From Methylophaga sp. (GTDB lineage: Bacteria; Pseudomonadota; Gammaproteobacteria; Nitrosococcales; Methylophagaceae), in NCBI RefSeq assembly GCF_030651745.1, contig NZ_JAUSCC010000002.1:1-14957 (forward strand): DNA of 14,957 nt, read 5' to 3'. The position numbers were made by a program, and so were the translations under genes. Numbering within the stretch: position 1 is the first letter of the stretch; every line of letters starts with the position of its first letter. The notes beneath the pieces are model-generated. The model was not told where the DNA came from, did no database searches, and saw only the letters and a program-made list of their open reading frames with translations. Below, in pieces: positions 6,819 through 14,957 of this stretch.

Positions 6819-8210
6819 CTATAGAGCATTAAGTAGTGAATTAAAAATCGTATTAGAAACGGTAATTATCTGTGAGGCCGCCTGATAAGCTTGTTGAAAC
6901 TTGATCAAATTTGCCGCTTCCTCATCCAGATTGACCCCTGAAACACTTTCTGCACGTTGACGGATTTGACTGACTAATCCTGCTTGCGTCTGCTGAGTTA
7001 CGGTCGCCTGATTGGTACGGGTTGCGACTTGTGAAACCAGCGAACCATATTGATCATTAAATGAGCGGGAAATGACTGGTGGACCGGGATCAAGTACCAC
7101 CGTTGTTTTGTCTGTTTGCAGAGCAGCCATTGCCAAGGCATTTTCATTATTACCTACCCCAGTATTGGTCGTAGATGAGGCCGCTATCAATCTTGTATCG
7201 GTGATGTTCATCCGCATCGTGCCAGCTGTTATGCCAGTAGCATCAAAGAAATCGGTGCCGGCATTGCCATTCAAATCAATACCATTGTTATGCACATCAT
7301 TGAATGCTGTAACAACCGCTTCAGCCAGTACATCCAGTTCGGCGCGAGTAGTATCAACGATACTGGTACGGGCCAGTAAAGCCCCTCCTATTTCCCCACC
7401 GGTAATTTGCTGGGTGATATTTATTTGAGAGGATCCATAACCAATTGCCGTCCTCGGAGGATTGGTACTGTTGTCAGGAATCGCGGAAAGCACAGCTCGA
7501 GTATTGCCAACCACCAATCCTTGTCCATTACCGATAAATACATTTACCGAACCATTATCTTGCTCGACGACATTGACCGAGACCAGTTCAGACAGATCGT
7601 TGATTAATTTATCGCGTTTATCAAGCAAATCATTGGGCTGATAACCTGCAGCCAAAGACTCCGATATGGATTTATTTAAATCTACAATGCCTTGAGACAG
7701 CACGTTAATATCGTTAATTGATACCGAGATGGTATTGTCAATTTGCCGATCTAACTCACTTAATTGACTATCCATGGTGTTAAAGCGATTCGCTAGCAGC
7801 TCACCCTGCGTCAACATCACTTGCCGAGCAGCAATGGAAGTCGGATCATTAGCAACTTCCTGCACGGAATTGAAAAAGGCTTCCAAGCCGCCATTAATAC
7901 TCAATGAGGAAGAACCCAATAAATCATCAACTTGCTTGGAAAAAGTCAAAAAACCGTCTTGCTGGGAAGCAGCAGAAGTATAGGTACGTAGCTGGTTTAT
8001 CAAAAACTGATTGAAAATACGATCAACGCCAGTGATTCCAACACCGTTTCCAATGTAATAACCGCCTTCAAAGTTGGCAGGTTGGGTACCTTGATCAGTG
8101 CGCTGTCGTGAATACCCAGGGGTATTTACGTTACTGATGTTATGACTGGTTGTGGCTAAAGCCGTTTGTGCGGCCAATAAAGCAGAACTACCTATATTCA
8201 GCATGCTCAT
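6819..8210 (-). CDS. flgK: flagellar hook-associated protein 1 (HAP1) FlgK
   Basis: FlgK forms the first junction layer on the hook tip. The N-terminal rod/hook-type motif NISNVNTPGYSRQR (24-37) and the C-terminal segment EEAANLIKFQQAYQAASQII (430-449) identify it. At 463 residues it is shorter than enterobacterial FlgK (about 550), so the exposed central domain is reduced. It keeps a long heptad-like helix region (about 150-210). The first ATG is preferred over the one two codons later because AGAGGA lies about eight bases upstream of it. It begins 30 bases after flgJ. No promoter was found in that gap, unlike systems where flgKL form a separate sigma-28 unit. Confidence 0.96.
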   Translation of the reverse strand: MSMLNIGSSALLAAQTALATTSHNISNVNTPGYSRQRTDQGTQPANFEGGYYIGNGVGITGVDRIFNQFLINQLRTYTSAASQQDGFLTFSKQVDDLLGSSSLSINGGLEAFFNSVQEVANDPTSIAARQVMLTQGELLANRFNTMDSQLSELDRQIDNTISVSINDINVLSQGIVDLNKSISESLAAGYQPNDLLDKRDKLINDLSELVSVNVVEQDNGSVNVFIGNGQGLVVGNTRAVLSAIPDNSTNPPRTAIGYGSSQINITQQITGGEIGGALLARTSIVDTTRAELDVLAEAVVTAFNDVHNNGIDLNGNAGTDFFDATGITAGTMRMNITDTRLIAASSTTNTGVGNNENALAMAALQTDKTTVVLDPGPPVISRSFNDQYGSLVSQVATRTNQATVTQQTQAGLVSQIRQRAESVSGVNLDEEAANLIKFQQAYQAASQIITVSNTIFNSLLNAL

Positions 8211-8240
8211 TTAGATGATCCTCTGCGAGCTTTTACCGGG

Positions 8241-9215
8241 TTAATACCCCAGATTCTGAATATATTTATGCGAAATCTGTGCCAGCGTATCGCCATTCAT
8301 AATGCGTTTTATTTTGTTGGCATATTGTGGATCGGTTGCATAACCCGCTTGATGCAGTTTTTCGACAAATCTTTCCGGTCTGCCAACATATTTCAATGCT
8401 TCCTGATAACGCGGCTGAGACTGCAAGAAGCTTACATAATCATCAAACGATTGCTGATAATCATCGTAAGAACGGAATCGGGACTGTTCGGTTACAGGTT
8501 TGCCATTTCGATATTCCAGCGCATTTTTCGCGACAAATTCGCCATCCCAACGGCTATCTGCTTTGATGTTAAATAAATTAAAACTGGACTTCCCATCAGT
8601 ATCTTTAAGCACATATTTGCCCCAGCCAGTCTCTAGTGCCGCTTGCGACAAAATCACATCCGCTGAGGTGCCTAACCTTTCTGCCGCTTTCTGGGCTAGC
8701 GGCCATAATTGTTCAACAAAATCTTCCGGTGATTTAAACCGCTGCGGCATCACCTTCAATTGTTGAATACTGTCGACTTCATCAATACTGTCCTCGCTAA
8801 CTTTGTCTGCCTTTTCGTGAATCTCTTTGACCATGCGCCGTAGATCCTGGCGAACCGTAACCGTATCAAAACTGAAGGTCTCACCACCTGTAGGAATATC
8901 GGATCGGACCTCGCCACCCAACTGCCGGATGATCACATCCTGCAGGCCCAACCCACCACGTTTGGATAAATCCATTGCCAGCTGCTGGTCAGCCATATCG
9001 CGATAGGTTTTGCTGTGATTGGAATCGAATATGCCTTCCGCCAAACTGGCCTGACGCATGCTTTTCAACATCATTGTGGTGAATAAAGATTCAAATTGAG
9101 CGGCAACTTGCCGCATTGTTGCCGCGTCATTGTCGGAATTCAGTGCCGACTGGCGCAGTTGATTAAGCCCATGAAAATCAGTGGCATTTTGCTGAATATC
9201 TGCAGGGATAGTCAT
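8241..9215 (-). CDS. flgJ: flagellar rod assembly protein / peptidoglycan hydrolase FlgJ
   Basis: A bifunctional periplasmic protein that caps the growing rod and opens the peptidoglycan for it. The rod-cap domain covers about 30-100 (RQVAAQFESLFTTMMLKSMR at 35-54, SKTYRDMADQQLA at 68-80). A linker rich in Asp, Glu and Lys (about 125-160) leads to a glucosaminidase-family domain (about 161-308). Its likely catalytic Glu is E195 in QAALETGWGK (191-200), followed by NLFNIKAD (213-220). The length of 324 residues is normal for the two-domain form of beta- and gammaproteobacteria; many other bacteria have only the cap domain. No signal peptide is seen, consistent with export through the flagellar apparatus. 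It starts 16 bases after flgI. Confidence 0.97.
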   Translation of the reverse strand: MTIPADIQQNATDFHGLNQLRQSALNSDNDAATMRQVAAQFESLFTTMMLKSMRQASLAEGIFDSNHSKTYRDMADQQLAMDLSKRGGLGLQDVIIRQLGGEVRSDIPTGGETFSFDTVTVRQDLRRMVKEIHEKADKVSEDSIDEVDSIQQLKVMPQRFKSPEDFVEQLWPLAQKAAERLGTSADVILSQAALETGWGKYVLKDTDGKSSFNLFNIKADSRWDGEFVAKNALEYRNGKPVTEQSRFRSYDDYQQSFDDYVSFLQSQPRYQEALKYVGRPERFVEKLHQAGYATDPQYANKIKRIMNGDTLAQISHKYIQNLGY

Positions 9216-9231
9216 GGCTTAATCAATTTAC

Positions 9232-10332
9232 TTAAATTATGACCAGCTCAGCGCGTAAAGCACCGGCTTGTTTTAAAGCTTCCAGAATAGCGACCAAATC
9301 GCCTGGAGCAGCGCCTACCTGATTCACCGCACGGACAATTTCATCCAGAGATACACCGGGATTAAATACAAACATCCGGCTGTTTTCTTCGGTGATTTCG
9401 ATATTGTAGTTAGGTGTAATGACGGTTTCCCCTGCTGAAAAAGCATTGGGTTGAGACACTTCCGGATTCGCAGAAATGGTTACCGACAAGCTGCCGTGTG
9501 TTACAGCCGCTGGACTGACACGAACATTTTGTCCAATAACGACCGTACCACTGCGTGAGTTTACGACCACCCTGGCTGCCGCCTCTCCTGGGTTCAACTC
9601 AAGGTTTTCAATTAACGATAAAAACGGAACGCGTTGATTCGGATCTCTCGGCGCATTGACTCTAACGGATGCAGCGTCCATGGAGCTTGCTGTGCCACGA
9701 CCCAAGGTTTGATTAATCGCATCAGATAAACGACTTGCCGTAGTAAAGTCGGCTTGATGTAAATTCAAAATAATATAGTCACCGACATTTAATGCATTTT
9801 CCACAGTACGTTCAACTGTCGCGCCGTTGGGGATACGGCCTGCACTGGGAATGTTTACCGTTACCCGCGATCCATCTCCCGCCTCAGCACCAAAACCACC
9901 TACTACCAGATTACCTTGCGCCATCGCATAGACCTGACCATCAGCACCTTTAAGTGGTGTCATGATTAAACTGCCGCCTCGCAGGCTTTTGGAATCACCA
10001 AGTGACGACACTGTGATATCAATGGTTTGCCCGGGTTTGGCAAAAGGCGGCAAATCGGCATGGACAGAAACTGCCGCTATATTTTTGCTTTTAGGATCCA
10101 CTCCTGCCGGTAAGGTCACTCCCATCTCACGCAACATACTGCGTAACGTCTGGCCGGTAAAAGCCGTTTTATCACCGGTTCCGCTTAGCCCTACGACCAG
10201 CCCATATCCGACAAGTTGGTTATTACGCACACCGCCGATAGAGGCTAAATCTTTGATTCGTTCAACTGCCTGAGTAGCCGTCATCATTAACATTAATAAA
10301 GCGGCAAATAAGGTATTTATTGTTGTTTTCAT
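9232..10332 (-). CDS. flgI: flagellar P-ring protein FlgI
   Basis: FlgI forms the periplasmic P ring around the distal rod in the peptidoglycan layer. The product is 366 residues, the family's usual size. A Sec signal peptide covers 1-22 with a hydrophobic [10 protein letters not shown] core and probable cleavage after ATQA. The mature start [20 protein letters not shown] (23-42) and [13 protein letters not shown] (42-54) are highly conserved in the family, as is the C-terminal [19 protein letters not shown] region. AGAGG precedes the ATG. The gene starts 12 bases after flgH and shows no truncation or unusual feature. Confidence 0.98.
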   Translation of the reverse strand: MKTTINTLFAALLMLMMTATQAVERIKDLASIGGVRNNQLVGYGLVVGLSGTGDKTAFTGQTLRSMLREMGVTLPAGVDPKSKNIAAVSVHADLPPFAKPGQTIDITVSSLGDSKSLRGGSLIMTPLKGADGQVYAMAQGNLVVGGFGAEAGDGSRVTVNIPSAGRIPNGATVERTVENALNVGDYIILNLHQADFTTASRLSDAINQTLGRGTASSMDAASVRVNAPRDPNQRVPFLSLIENLELNPGEAAARVVVNSRSGTVVIGQNVRVSPAAVTHGSLSVTISANPEVSQPNAFSAGETVITPNYNIEITEENSRMFVFNPGVSLDEIVRAVNQVGAAPGDLVAILEALKQAGALRAELVII

Positions 10333-10344
10333 TACTCTAACCTC

Positions 10345-11052
10345 TTAGAAAGGCATTAACGCACTGATGAAGAACCGACTGAGCCAGCCCATCGTGTTTG
10401 AATCATTAGAAGCTCCATCTCCAACATAGGTAATCTGGGCATCGGCAATACGAATGGATGAAATGGTATTGGTAGCATCAATATCGCGAGGACTGATCAT
10501 GCCGGTTAAACGCACATATTCATTACCCTGATTAATGGTGACAACCTTCTCACCTCGGACAATCATATTGCCGTTAGATAACACCTCAACCACTGAAACA
10601 CTGATATCACCGGACAGGCGGTTGTTTTGTTCACTTTCACCTTCACCATCAAAACTGTGATTTGAGCTGGTGCCAAAGGCTAAATTATTGTTATCCGTAT
10701 TTGCCAGAGGTAAGCCACTTGGCAGGCTGAATTGGGGTGTTGAGCCAAAAATCGTTGGGTTGTTGATATTGTTACTGCCACTTTTAGAAACAGATGTAGT
10801 CGCTTCTTTTTCGGCGTCAGTTCGCTCCTGCAAACGCACCGTCAAAATATCACCTACCCGGCGGGCTTTGTAATCTTCGTACAACGTAATATTGTTACGC
10901 ACATCAAAGATGGCGCCATCATTACGTTCCACAGGAGCGGTGGCTACCGGACGTACTGCAGCATAGGCAGGATCGCGTTTTACTTCTTTACTGACACACG
11001 CGGTAAGTAAAACAAGAGAAGTAATTGTCAGCAGTCGGTAAATGAATTTCAT
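10345..11052 (-). CDS. flgH: flagellar L-ring lipoprotein FlgH
   Basis: FlgH assembles the L ring in the outer membrane. The 235-residue precursor has a lipoprotein signal peptide ending in the lipobox LTAC, so Cys19 should be lipidated. The next residue is Val, not Asp, consistent with outer membrane sorting. Family segments are RRVGDILTVRLQERTDA (64-80), NRLSGDISVSVVEVLSNGNM (144-163), VRLTGMISPRDI (180-191) and GWLSRFF (222-228) near the end. It is the first gene of its transcription unit: a terminator and a sigma-54 promoter lie upstream, and GGAGA sits about six bases before the ATG. The predicted 5' UTR is only about 28 bases. Confidence 0.97.
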   Translation of the reverse strand: MKFIYRLLTITSLVLLTACVSKEVKRDPAYAAVRPVATAPVERNDGAIFDVRNNITLYEDYKARRVGDILTVRLQERTDAEKEATTSVSKSGSNNINNPTIFGSTPQFSLPSGLPLANTDNNNLAFGTSSNHSFDGEGESEQNNRLSGDISVSVVEVLSNGNMIVRGEKVVTINQGNEYVRLTGMISPRDIDATNTISSIRIADAQITYVGDGASNDSNTMGWLSRFFISALMPF

Positions 11053-11089
11053 ACGTGTCTCCAGGACAAACTTGTGTACAAAAATTATC

Positions 11090-11106
11090 TTGCAGAGTCC
11101 ATGCCA
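11090..11106 (-). promoter_or_regulatory. sigma-54 (RpoN) type promoter of the flgH operon
   Basis: The minus strand reads TGGCATGGACTCTGCAA, matching TGGCACG-N4-TTGCW at all but two positions. GG and GC are separated by ten bases as required. It lies 38 bases before the flgH ATG and downstream of the flgG terminator. The expected start is near 11080. Flagellar class III genes of polar-flagellated gammaproteobacteria are commonly RpoN-dependent through a FlrC/FleR-type activator, which fits the context. Confidence 0.78.
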
Positions 11107-11150
11107 GAATTTGTCGAAACTTAGAAAATTGATGGATGAATAATAGCCAT

Positions 11151-11189
11151 AAAAAAACCCCGACGAACATGAGCTGTTCTATCGGGGTT
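11151..11189 (-). terminator. Rho-independent terminator between flgG and flgH
   Basis: An 8-bp outer stem (11182-11189 with 11156-11163, AACCCCGA/TCGGGGTT on the minus strand) is extended by a 5-bp inner stem (GAACA/TGTTC, 11165-11169 with 11175-11179) around a five-base loop. Seven U residues follow at 11157-11151, two of them shared with the stem. It begins 12 bases after the flgG stop codon. This is a strong intrinsic terminator for minus-strand transcripts. Nothing suggests it also works on the plus strand. Confidence 0.88.
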
Positions 11190-11201
11190 AGTGTTATTTG
11201 A

Positions 11202-11987
11202 TTACAGGTTTTGGCTAGCGTATTGCAGCATTTGATCCGCTGTCGAAATGGCTTTGGAATTCATTTCATAAGCCCGCTGGGTTTCGATCATGTTAATCAG
11301 CTCGGTGACTACATTAACGTTTGAGGTCTCTAAAGCACCACCGATTAAACGACCAAAACCATCCAGGGTAGGTGTGCCGGCAATAGGTACTCCACTGGCA
11401 CCTGTTTCTTTAAACAAATTTTCCCCTACAGGTTGCAAACCGGCAGGATTAACAAAATTTGCCAGCTCAATTTCACCAATCACTGTCGGTTCATTATCGC
11501 CTGGTTGGGTTACGCTGACGGTTCCATCAACACCAATCGTAATGCTTTGTACGTCATCAGGAATATTCAGACCTGGATCCAGAAGATAACCGTTCGACAT
11601 GACTACATCGCCGTCGGCGTTAATCTGGAAGCTGCCGTCGCGGGTGTAGGCAATATCACCATCTGGAAGCAGGATCTGAAAGAATCCCCGACCATCAATA
11701 GCAACATCTAATGCATTATTGGTTTGGATAATATTACCTTGGGTGTGCAGTTTTTCAGTGGCAACTGTACGCACACCAGTACCAATCATCAGGCCGGAAG
11801 GTAATTGATTGTCCGTAGTAGTTTGCGCGCCTGGCTGGCGGATGGTCTGGTACAACAAATCCTCAAACACGGCCCGATCCTGTTTAAAACCGGTGGTGTT
11901 TACGTTTGCCAGATTATTTGAAATAACCGACATTCTTGTTTGTTGAGCATCCAGTCCGGTTTTCGCAATCCACAATGCCTGATTCAT
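11202..11987 (-). CDS. flgG: flagellar distal rod protein FlgG
   Basis: FlgG builds the distal rod that spans the periplasm inside the P and L rings. The product is 261 residues, the family's standard length. The N-terminal rod/hook motif [20 protein letters not shown] spans 24-43, followed by the FlgG-typical [12 protein letters not shown] (44-55). The C terminus [20 protein letters not shown] (220-239) and the final SQNL form the second half of the D0 coiled coil. TAGGAGAG precedes the ATG. It follows flgF by 33 bases and is the last gene of its unit, given the terminator just after its stop codon. Confidence 0.98.
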   Translation of the reverse strand: MNQALWIAKTGLDAQQTRMSVISNNLANVNTTGFKQDRAVFEDLLYQTIRQPGAQTTTDNQLPSGLMIGTGVRTVATEKLHTQGNIIQTNNALDVAIDGRGFFQILLPDGDIAYTRDGSFQINADGDVVMSNGYLLDPGLNIPDDVQSITIGVDGTVSVTQPGDNEPTVIGEIELANFVNPAGLQPVGENLFKETGASGVPIAGTPTLDGFGRLIGGALETSNVNVVTELINMIETQRAYEMNSKAISTADQMLQYASQNL

Positions 11988-12020
11988 ACTGTCTCTCCTA
12001 AAAACGCTGTTGCAATGTTA

Positions 12021-12764
12021 CTAACCATTTATCTGCAACATGCGTGCCGACGCGGCGCTATTTTCTTCTGCAGTGCTCATCATTTTGACTTGCATCTCAT
12101 ATTTACGTTGTAGCTCAATCATATTCACCAAAGCACCCACGGCATTAACATTGCTGCCTTCGATGGTGCCGGACGCCACTTTGACCGTAGCGTCTAATGG
12201 TGCTTCAGTGCCATCAGCCATACGCATCAGGCCATCGCTGTCTTTAAAGACATTTTGTAGATCGGGTTTAACCAATTTAATCCGGTCAATTATTGCTAAT
12301 TCGTTTTCTGCTCCGCCAATCGGCCGAATAGAAATAGTACCGTCAACACCTATATCCATTTTTTCAGCCGGCGGAATAGCAATGGGTCCACCTTCACCCA
12401 TCACCTGTAAACCCGTGCCGGTGACTAATTGACCAAATTCTGTGACATGCAGATCGCCAGCACGGGTGTAACCTTCACGACCATCCTTACCCATGACAGC
12501 AATAAAGCCTTCGCCCTGAACAGAAATATCCAGTTCTCGGCCAGTAGACTGCACACTGCCTTGTTGGTAATCGGTAGCAGGCCGTTCAGTCATTGAATAC
12601 ACCCTTGTTGGTAAACCTTCACCAAACACCGGCATCGATCGAAATTGTTCTAAATCAGCACGAAAACCTGTGGTGTTAACGTTAGCCAGATTATTGGCAT
12701 TGGTCGCTTGCGCCAGCATAGTTTGCTGAGCGGCATTCATTGAGATATACAACATGCGATCCAT
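12021..12764 (-). CDS. flgF: flagellar proximal rod protein FlgF
   Basis: FlgF is a proximal rod subunit. The 247-residue protein has the family start MDRMLYISMNAAQQTMLAQA and the rod motif [20 protein letters not shown] (24-43). Its mid-region GRELDISVQGEGFIAV marks the D1 domain, and the C terminus EGSNVNAVGALVNMIELQRK is followed by a helix. The N terminus separates it from FlgG, which has the same fold but begins [16 protein letters not shown]. Ribosome site AAGAGG lies before the ATG. The 45-base gap after flgE shows no promoter or terminator, so it is probably co-transcribed with flgE. Confidence 0.96.
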   Translation of the reverse strand: MDRMLYISMNAAQQTMLAQATNANNLANVNTTGFRADLEQFRSMPVFGEGLPTRVYSMTERPATDYQQGSVQSTGRELDISVQGEGFIAVMGKDGREGYTRAGDLHVTEFGQLVTGTGLQVMGEGGPIAIPPAEKMDIGVDGTISIRPIGGAENELAIIDRIKLVKPDLQNVFKDSDGLMRMADGTEAPLDATVKVASGTIEGSNVNAVGALVNMIELQRKYEMQVKMMSTAEENSAASARMLQING

Positions 12765-12809
12765 AATTAACCTCTTAACTTTTCAAAACCAACATTAATC
12801 ATTAACAAA

Positions 12810-14093
12810 CTAACGTAAGTTGATAATTGTTTGGGTGATGGCATTATTGGTTTCAATGGCTTTTGAGTTGGCCTGGAAATTACGTTGTGCGGTAATCAAG
12901 CCCACAAGCTCTTTGGTCAAATCAACGTTTGATGATTCCAAGGCACCTGACTGAATCAGGCCAAAGCTTCCGGTTCCCGCTTCACCAATACGCACATCTC
13001 CAGAAGCAAAAGTGGCTTCCCAGGAAGTATTACCGATTTGTTTCAAACCTTGCGGGTTCGGAAAGTCAGCTAATACAATTTTGCCGATATTAACGGTTTG
13101 GCCATTTGAGTATTGCGCTTGCACCAAACCAACATCATTTATATCCAATCCGGTTAGTCGGCCAGTTGGAAATCCATTTTGGTCGGTATCTAAAATTGTA
13201 AAAGCTGCTGAGTTTTGGGTTGAACCGGCAAAGTTTATCTCAAGATTTAAATCGACAGCACCACTGCTTAAACCTGAAAAAGTGTAAGTTTCAGTTGGTG
13301 TTACTCCAGCATCCAAAGCACCACCCAAAGCAGGATCAAATGTTAATGTTTTACTCGTCTGACCAGCACCAAACTCTAAACGTGTCTGACTGCCTACAGG
13401 TTCATTGATATACACCTCGACTAGCCATTCATTATCAACATTCGTTTTTTGATAATAGTAGGTAAGCGTACTTTCATTACCCAGCGAGTCAAAAATATTG
13501 CTGGAGGTTGAATTGGTATAAGTAGTTGGATCTGTTGGATCTATTGCAGTGACTAACGGATCAAACCCCGGTGCCGTTGACGGTAAATTTGCCGCAATAT
13601 CTACTTCGGTTGTCGCTTGTGGCACCCCCGCGGCTGCAGGTAAACGAATAGGGCTTGTTCCACCGAGGGCCGTAGACGACACACTGCCATTAGGATTAAC
13701 AGGAAACCCAAGCAAATATTGGCCAGAGCTATTGGTCATATAGCCATCACGATTAATATTAAATGCACCGGCCCGACTATATATAACTTGCTGCGTATCC
13801 AAGGCTGGAGACAAAGCATAAAAGCCCTGACCATTACCGCTAATTGCCAGATCAAGAGAATTATTGGTGACTTCTAAATTCCCTTGATTAAATTGCTGGG
13901 CAACATTGTTCAATACAACACCAGTGCCGATCGCCGTATTACTATTACCGAAAGTTGATAAGGCATAAACATCACCGAATTCTGCTCGAGAACCTTTAAA
14001 ACCAATGGTATTAATGTTGGCAATATTATTTGACTTCACATTCAAATCGGCAGTGGCGGCATTGAGGCCTGTTAATGCTGTATTAAATGACAT
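12810..14093 (-). CDS. flgE: flagellar hook protein FlgE
   Basis: FlgE polymerises into the hook, the flexible joint between rod and filament. The N terminus MSFNTALTGLNAATADLNVK and motif NNIANINTIGFKGS (22-35) mark the D0 region. The C-terminal helix ESSNVDLTKELVGLITAQRN (386-405) with QANSKAIETNN completes it. At 427 residues it is typical (about 400-430). The central part (about 150-330) is Thr/Ser/Asn-rich and beta-type, the exposed D1/D2 domains, including LTYYYQKTNVDNEW. It starts 11 bases after flgD with AGGGG upstream of the ATG. Its N-terminal domain would be polymerised under the FlgD cap encoded just before it. Confidence 0.97.
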   Translation of the reverse strand: MSFNTALTGLNAATADLNVKSNNIANINTIGFKGSRAEFGDVYALSTFGNSNTAIGTGVVLNNVAQQFNQGNLEVTNNSLDLAISGNGQGFYALSPALDTQQVIYSRAGAFNINRDGYMTNSSGQYLLGFPVNPNGSVSSTALGGTSPIRLPAAAGVPQATTEVDIAANLPSTAPGFDPLVTAIDPTDPTTYTNSTSSNIFDSLGNESTLTYYYQKTNVDNEWLVEVYINEPVGSQTRLEFGAGQTSKTLTFDPALGGALDAGVTPTETYTFSGLSSGAVDLNLEINFAGSTQNSAAFTILDTDQNGFPTGRLTGLDINDVGLVQAQYSNGQTVNIGKIVLADFPNPQGLKQIGNTSWEATFASGDVRIGEAGTGSFGLIQSGALESSNVDLTKELVGLITAQRNFQANSKAIETNNAITQTIINLR

Positions 14094-14104
14094 GATGTTA
14101 CCCC

Positions 14105-14788
14105 TTAAATAATTTCTTGAACTTCACTAAACGGTACCGAACCGATACCGGCCAGATTGATGGTCAATCCTTGACCGCCTGAGCCAACTAATACGCTATC
14201 TACCTTGGCAACAACTGCTGTAGGAAATGCGGTGTTTTGCCCATTCACTGAACCCGTTGCCATAAACTGGTAAACACCTTCAGGTAAGGCCTCACCATCG
14301 TTATTCAAACCATCCCACTCAAAGTTGGTATAGCCCGACGCTGGCCCCATTGGAATGGTTCTGACTAATTCTCCATTAGCGCTGTAAATTTTAATTTCTA
14401 AATTTGAAACCGGCTCAGCGACGTTAATTTGTCCACGCATTGGTGAATCAGGAGTCATTACACCGATTGATGATGGAACCATCACTGAACGGCCAACCAA
14501 TGAAGAACCTTGCAAGGCTTGATCTGATTGCATCGCCTTAGCAAAGCTGGCGAATGAATCCTGCAAATCACTGATACCACTGACTGTGCTGAAGGAAGCT
14601 ATTTGCCCGAGAAAATCACCACTCTCCATTGGTTTAAGCGGATCCTGATTCATCAGCTGCGTGGTCATCAAGGACATAAAATCCTCCATTTGCAACTTGC
14701 CGGGGTCTCTCTCTTCATCCTTCGCAGTTGAGTTATTCGTACTGTTGAGAAAAGCATACGGGTTATCATTTACACCATTAATTGCCAT
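14105..14788 (-). CDS. flgD: flagellar hook cap / assembly scaffold protein FlgD
   Basis: FlgD caps the growing hook and is replaced by FlgK when the hook is complete. The 227-residue product has the conserved N-terminal segment FMSLMTTQLMNQDPLKPME (37-55), followed by FLGQIASFSTVSGI. The C-terminal half has the FlgD tudor-like/Ig-like fold, with FEWDGLNNDGEALPEGVYQF (156-175). The last residues, LAGIGSVPFSEVQEI, are the family's usual ending. The length is normal (about 220-235). AGGGAG lies eight bases before the ATG, and the gene begins 18 bases after flgC. Confidence 0.97.
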   Translation of the reverse strand: MAINGVNDNPYAFLNSTNNSTAKDEERDPGKLQMEDFMSLMTTQLMNQDPLKPMESGDFLGQIASFSTVSGISDLQDSFASFAKAMQSDQALQGSSLVGRSVMVPSSIGVMTPDSPMRGQINVAEPVSNLEIKIYSANGELVRTIPMGPASGYTNFEWDGLNNDGEALPEGVYQFMATGSVNGQNTAFPTAVVAKVDSVLVGSGGQGLTINLAGIGSVPFSEVQEII

Positions 14789-14806
14789 TTGAATAACTCC
14801 CTGTCG

Positions 14807-14957
14807 TTATTTGCCAAGCTGCAAAGTTTGCAGCAGCAATTGTTTGGAAGTGTTGGCAATCTCAACATTGTTCTGATACGAACGAGAAGCCGACATCATA
14901 TTTGCCATTTCTGCAATGGCATCCACATTTGAGTGATAGACATAACCATTTTCATCC
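14807..14957 (-). CDS. flgC: flagellar proximal rod protein FlgC (C-terminal part only)
   Basis: An open frame enters from the right edge and ends at TAA (14807-14809). It was found by translating the edge by hand. The visible 49 residues begin DENGYVYHSNVDAIAEM and continue NMMSASRSYQNNVEIANTS before ending KQLLLQTLQLGK. This is the highly conserved FlgC C terminus, including the SNVD and SRSYQNNVE motifs of rod/hook proteins. About 85-90 residues are missing beyond the window, judged from the usual 135-140. FlgC is a proximal rod subunit, and flgB would be expected just upstream. Confidence 0.95.
   Translation of the reverse strand, partial: DENGYVYHSNVDAIAEMANMMSASRSYQNNVEIANTSKQLLLQTLQLGK

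Noticed and set aside
7072..7428. 118-codon plus-strand open frame opposite flgK
   Set aside because: It is antisense to a clear flgK reading frame, has low-complexity Val/Ser content and no ribosome site; the same applies to plus-strand frames at 2362-2628, 3085-3414 and 12040-12432.
8211..8240. Separate promoter for flgKL, as in Vibrio-type clusters
   Set aside because: The 30-base flgJ-flgK gap and the end of flgJ hold neither a -24/-12 pair with correct spacing nor a sigma-28 element I could recognise.
10988..11170. 60-codon open frame on the minus strand across the flgG-flgH spacer
   Set aside because: It overlaps the flgH start in another frame and covers the terminator and promoter; no ribosome site or recognisable protein feature supports it.

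Overview
The window is a chromosomal flagellar cluster read entirely from the minus strand. In transcription order it runs from the right edge (flgC end) to the left edge (just past a flagellin gene). Protein families, gene order and the bifunctional FlgJ (rod cap plus peptidoglycan hydrolase) point to a Gram-negative gammaproteobacterium with moderate to low G+C. FlgH and FlgI (L and P rings) confirm an outer membrane. A genus cannot be fixed from the sequence. A polar-flagellated aquatic group such as methanotrophic Methylococcales is only a guess.

Layout in transcription order: (1) flgC (partial), flgD, flgE, flgF and flgG, closely spaced, encoding rod, hook cap, hook and distal rod, closed by a strong Rho-independent terminator at 11151-11189. 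(2) A 149-bp intergenic region with a good sigma-54 type -24/-12 promoter at 11090-11106, followed by flgH, flgI, flgJ, flgK and flgL (L ring, P ring, rod cap/muramidase, hook-filament junction proteins). Two non-structural genes continue the same apparent operon: a zinc-ribbon SAM methyltransferase (5140-5865) and a 1313-residue multi-domain glycosyltransferase (1190-5131). A terminator at 1151-1176 ends this unit. (3) A compact 278-residue flagellin (191-1027) behind its own sigma-54 type promoter at 1097-1113. (4) A 190-bp tail with a complex inverted repeat (42-99) and, at the very edge, a ribosome binding site and ATG that may start a further flagellar gene on the same strand.

Working together, the products build the rod, pass it through the peptidoglycan and outer membrane rings, cap and polymerise the hook, join it to the filament and supply the filament subunit. 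The methyltransferase and giant glycosyltransferase sit between flgL and the flagellin gene, where Pseudomonas species carry flagellin glycosylation genes. The best inference is that they decorate the flagellin. The most notable points are the terminator plus sigma-54 promoter splitting the flg genes between flgG and flgH, a sigma-54 rather than sigma-28 signature at the flagellin gene, the modular glycosyltransferase with a degenerate middle domain, and the structured repeat after the flagellin gene. No intergenic stretch exceeds 300 bp. No tRNA, rRNA, CRISPR array or insertion sequence was seen.
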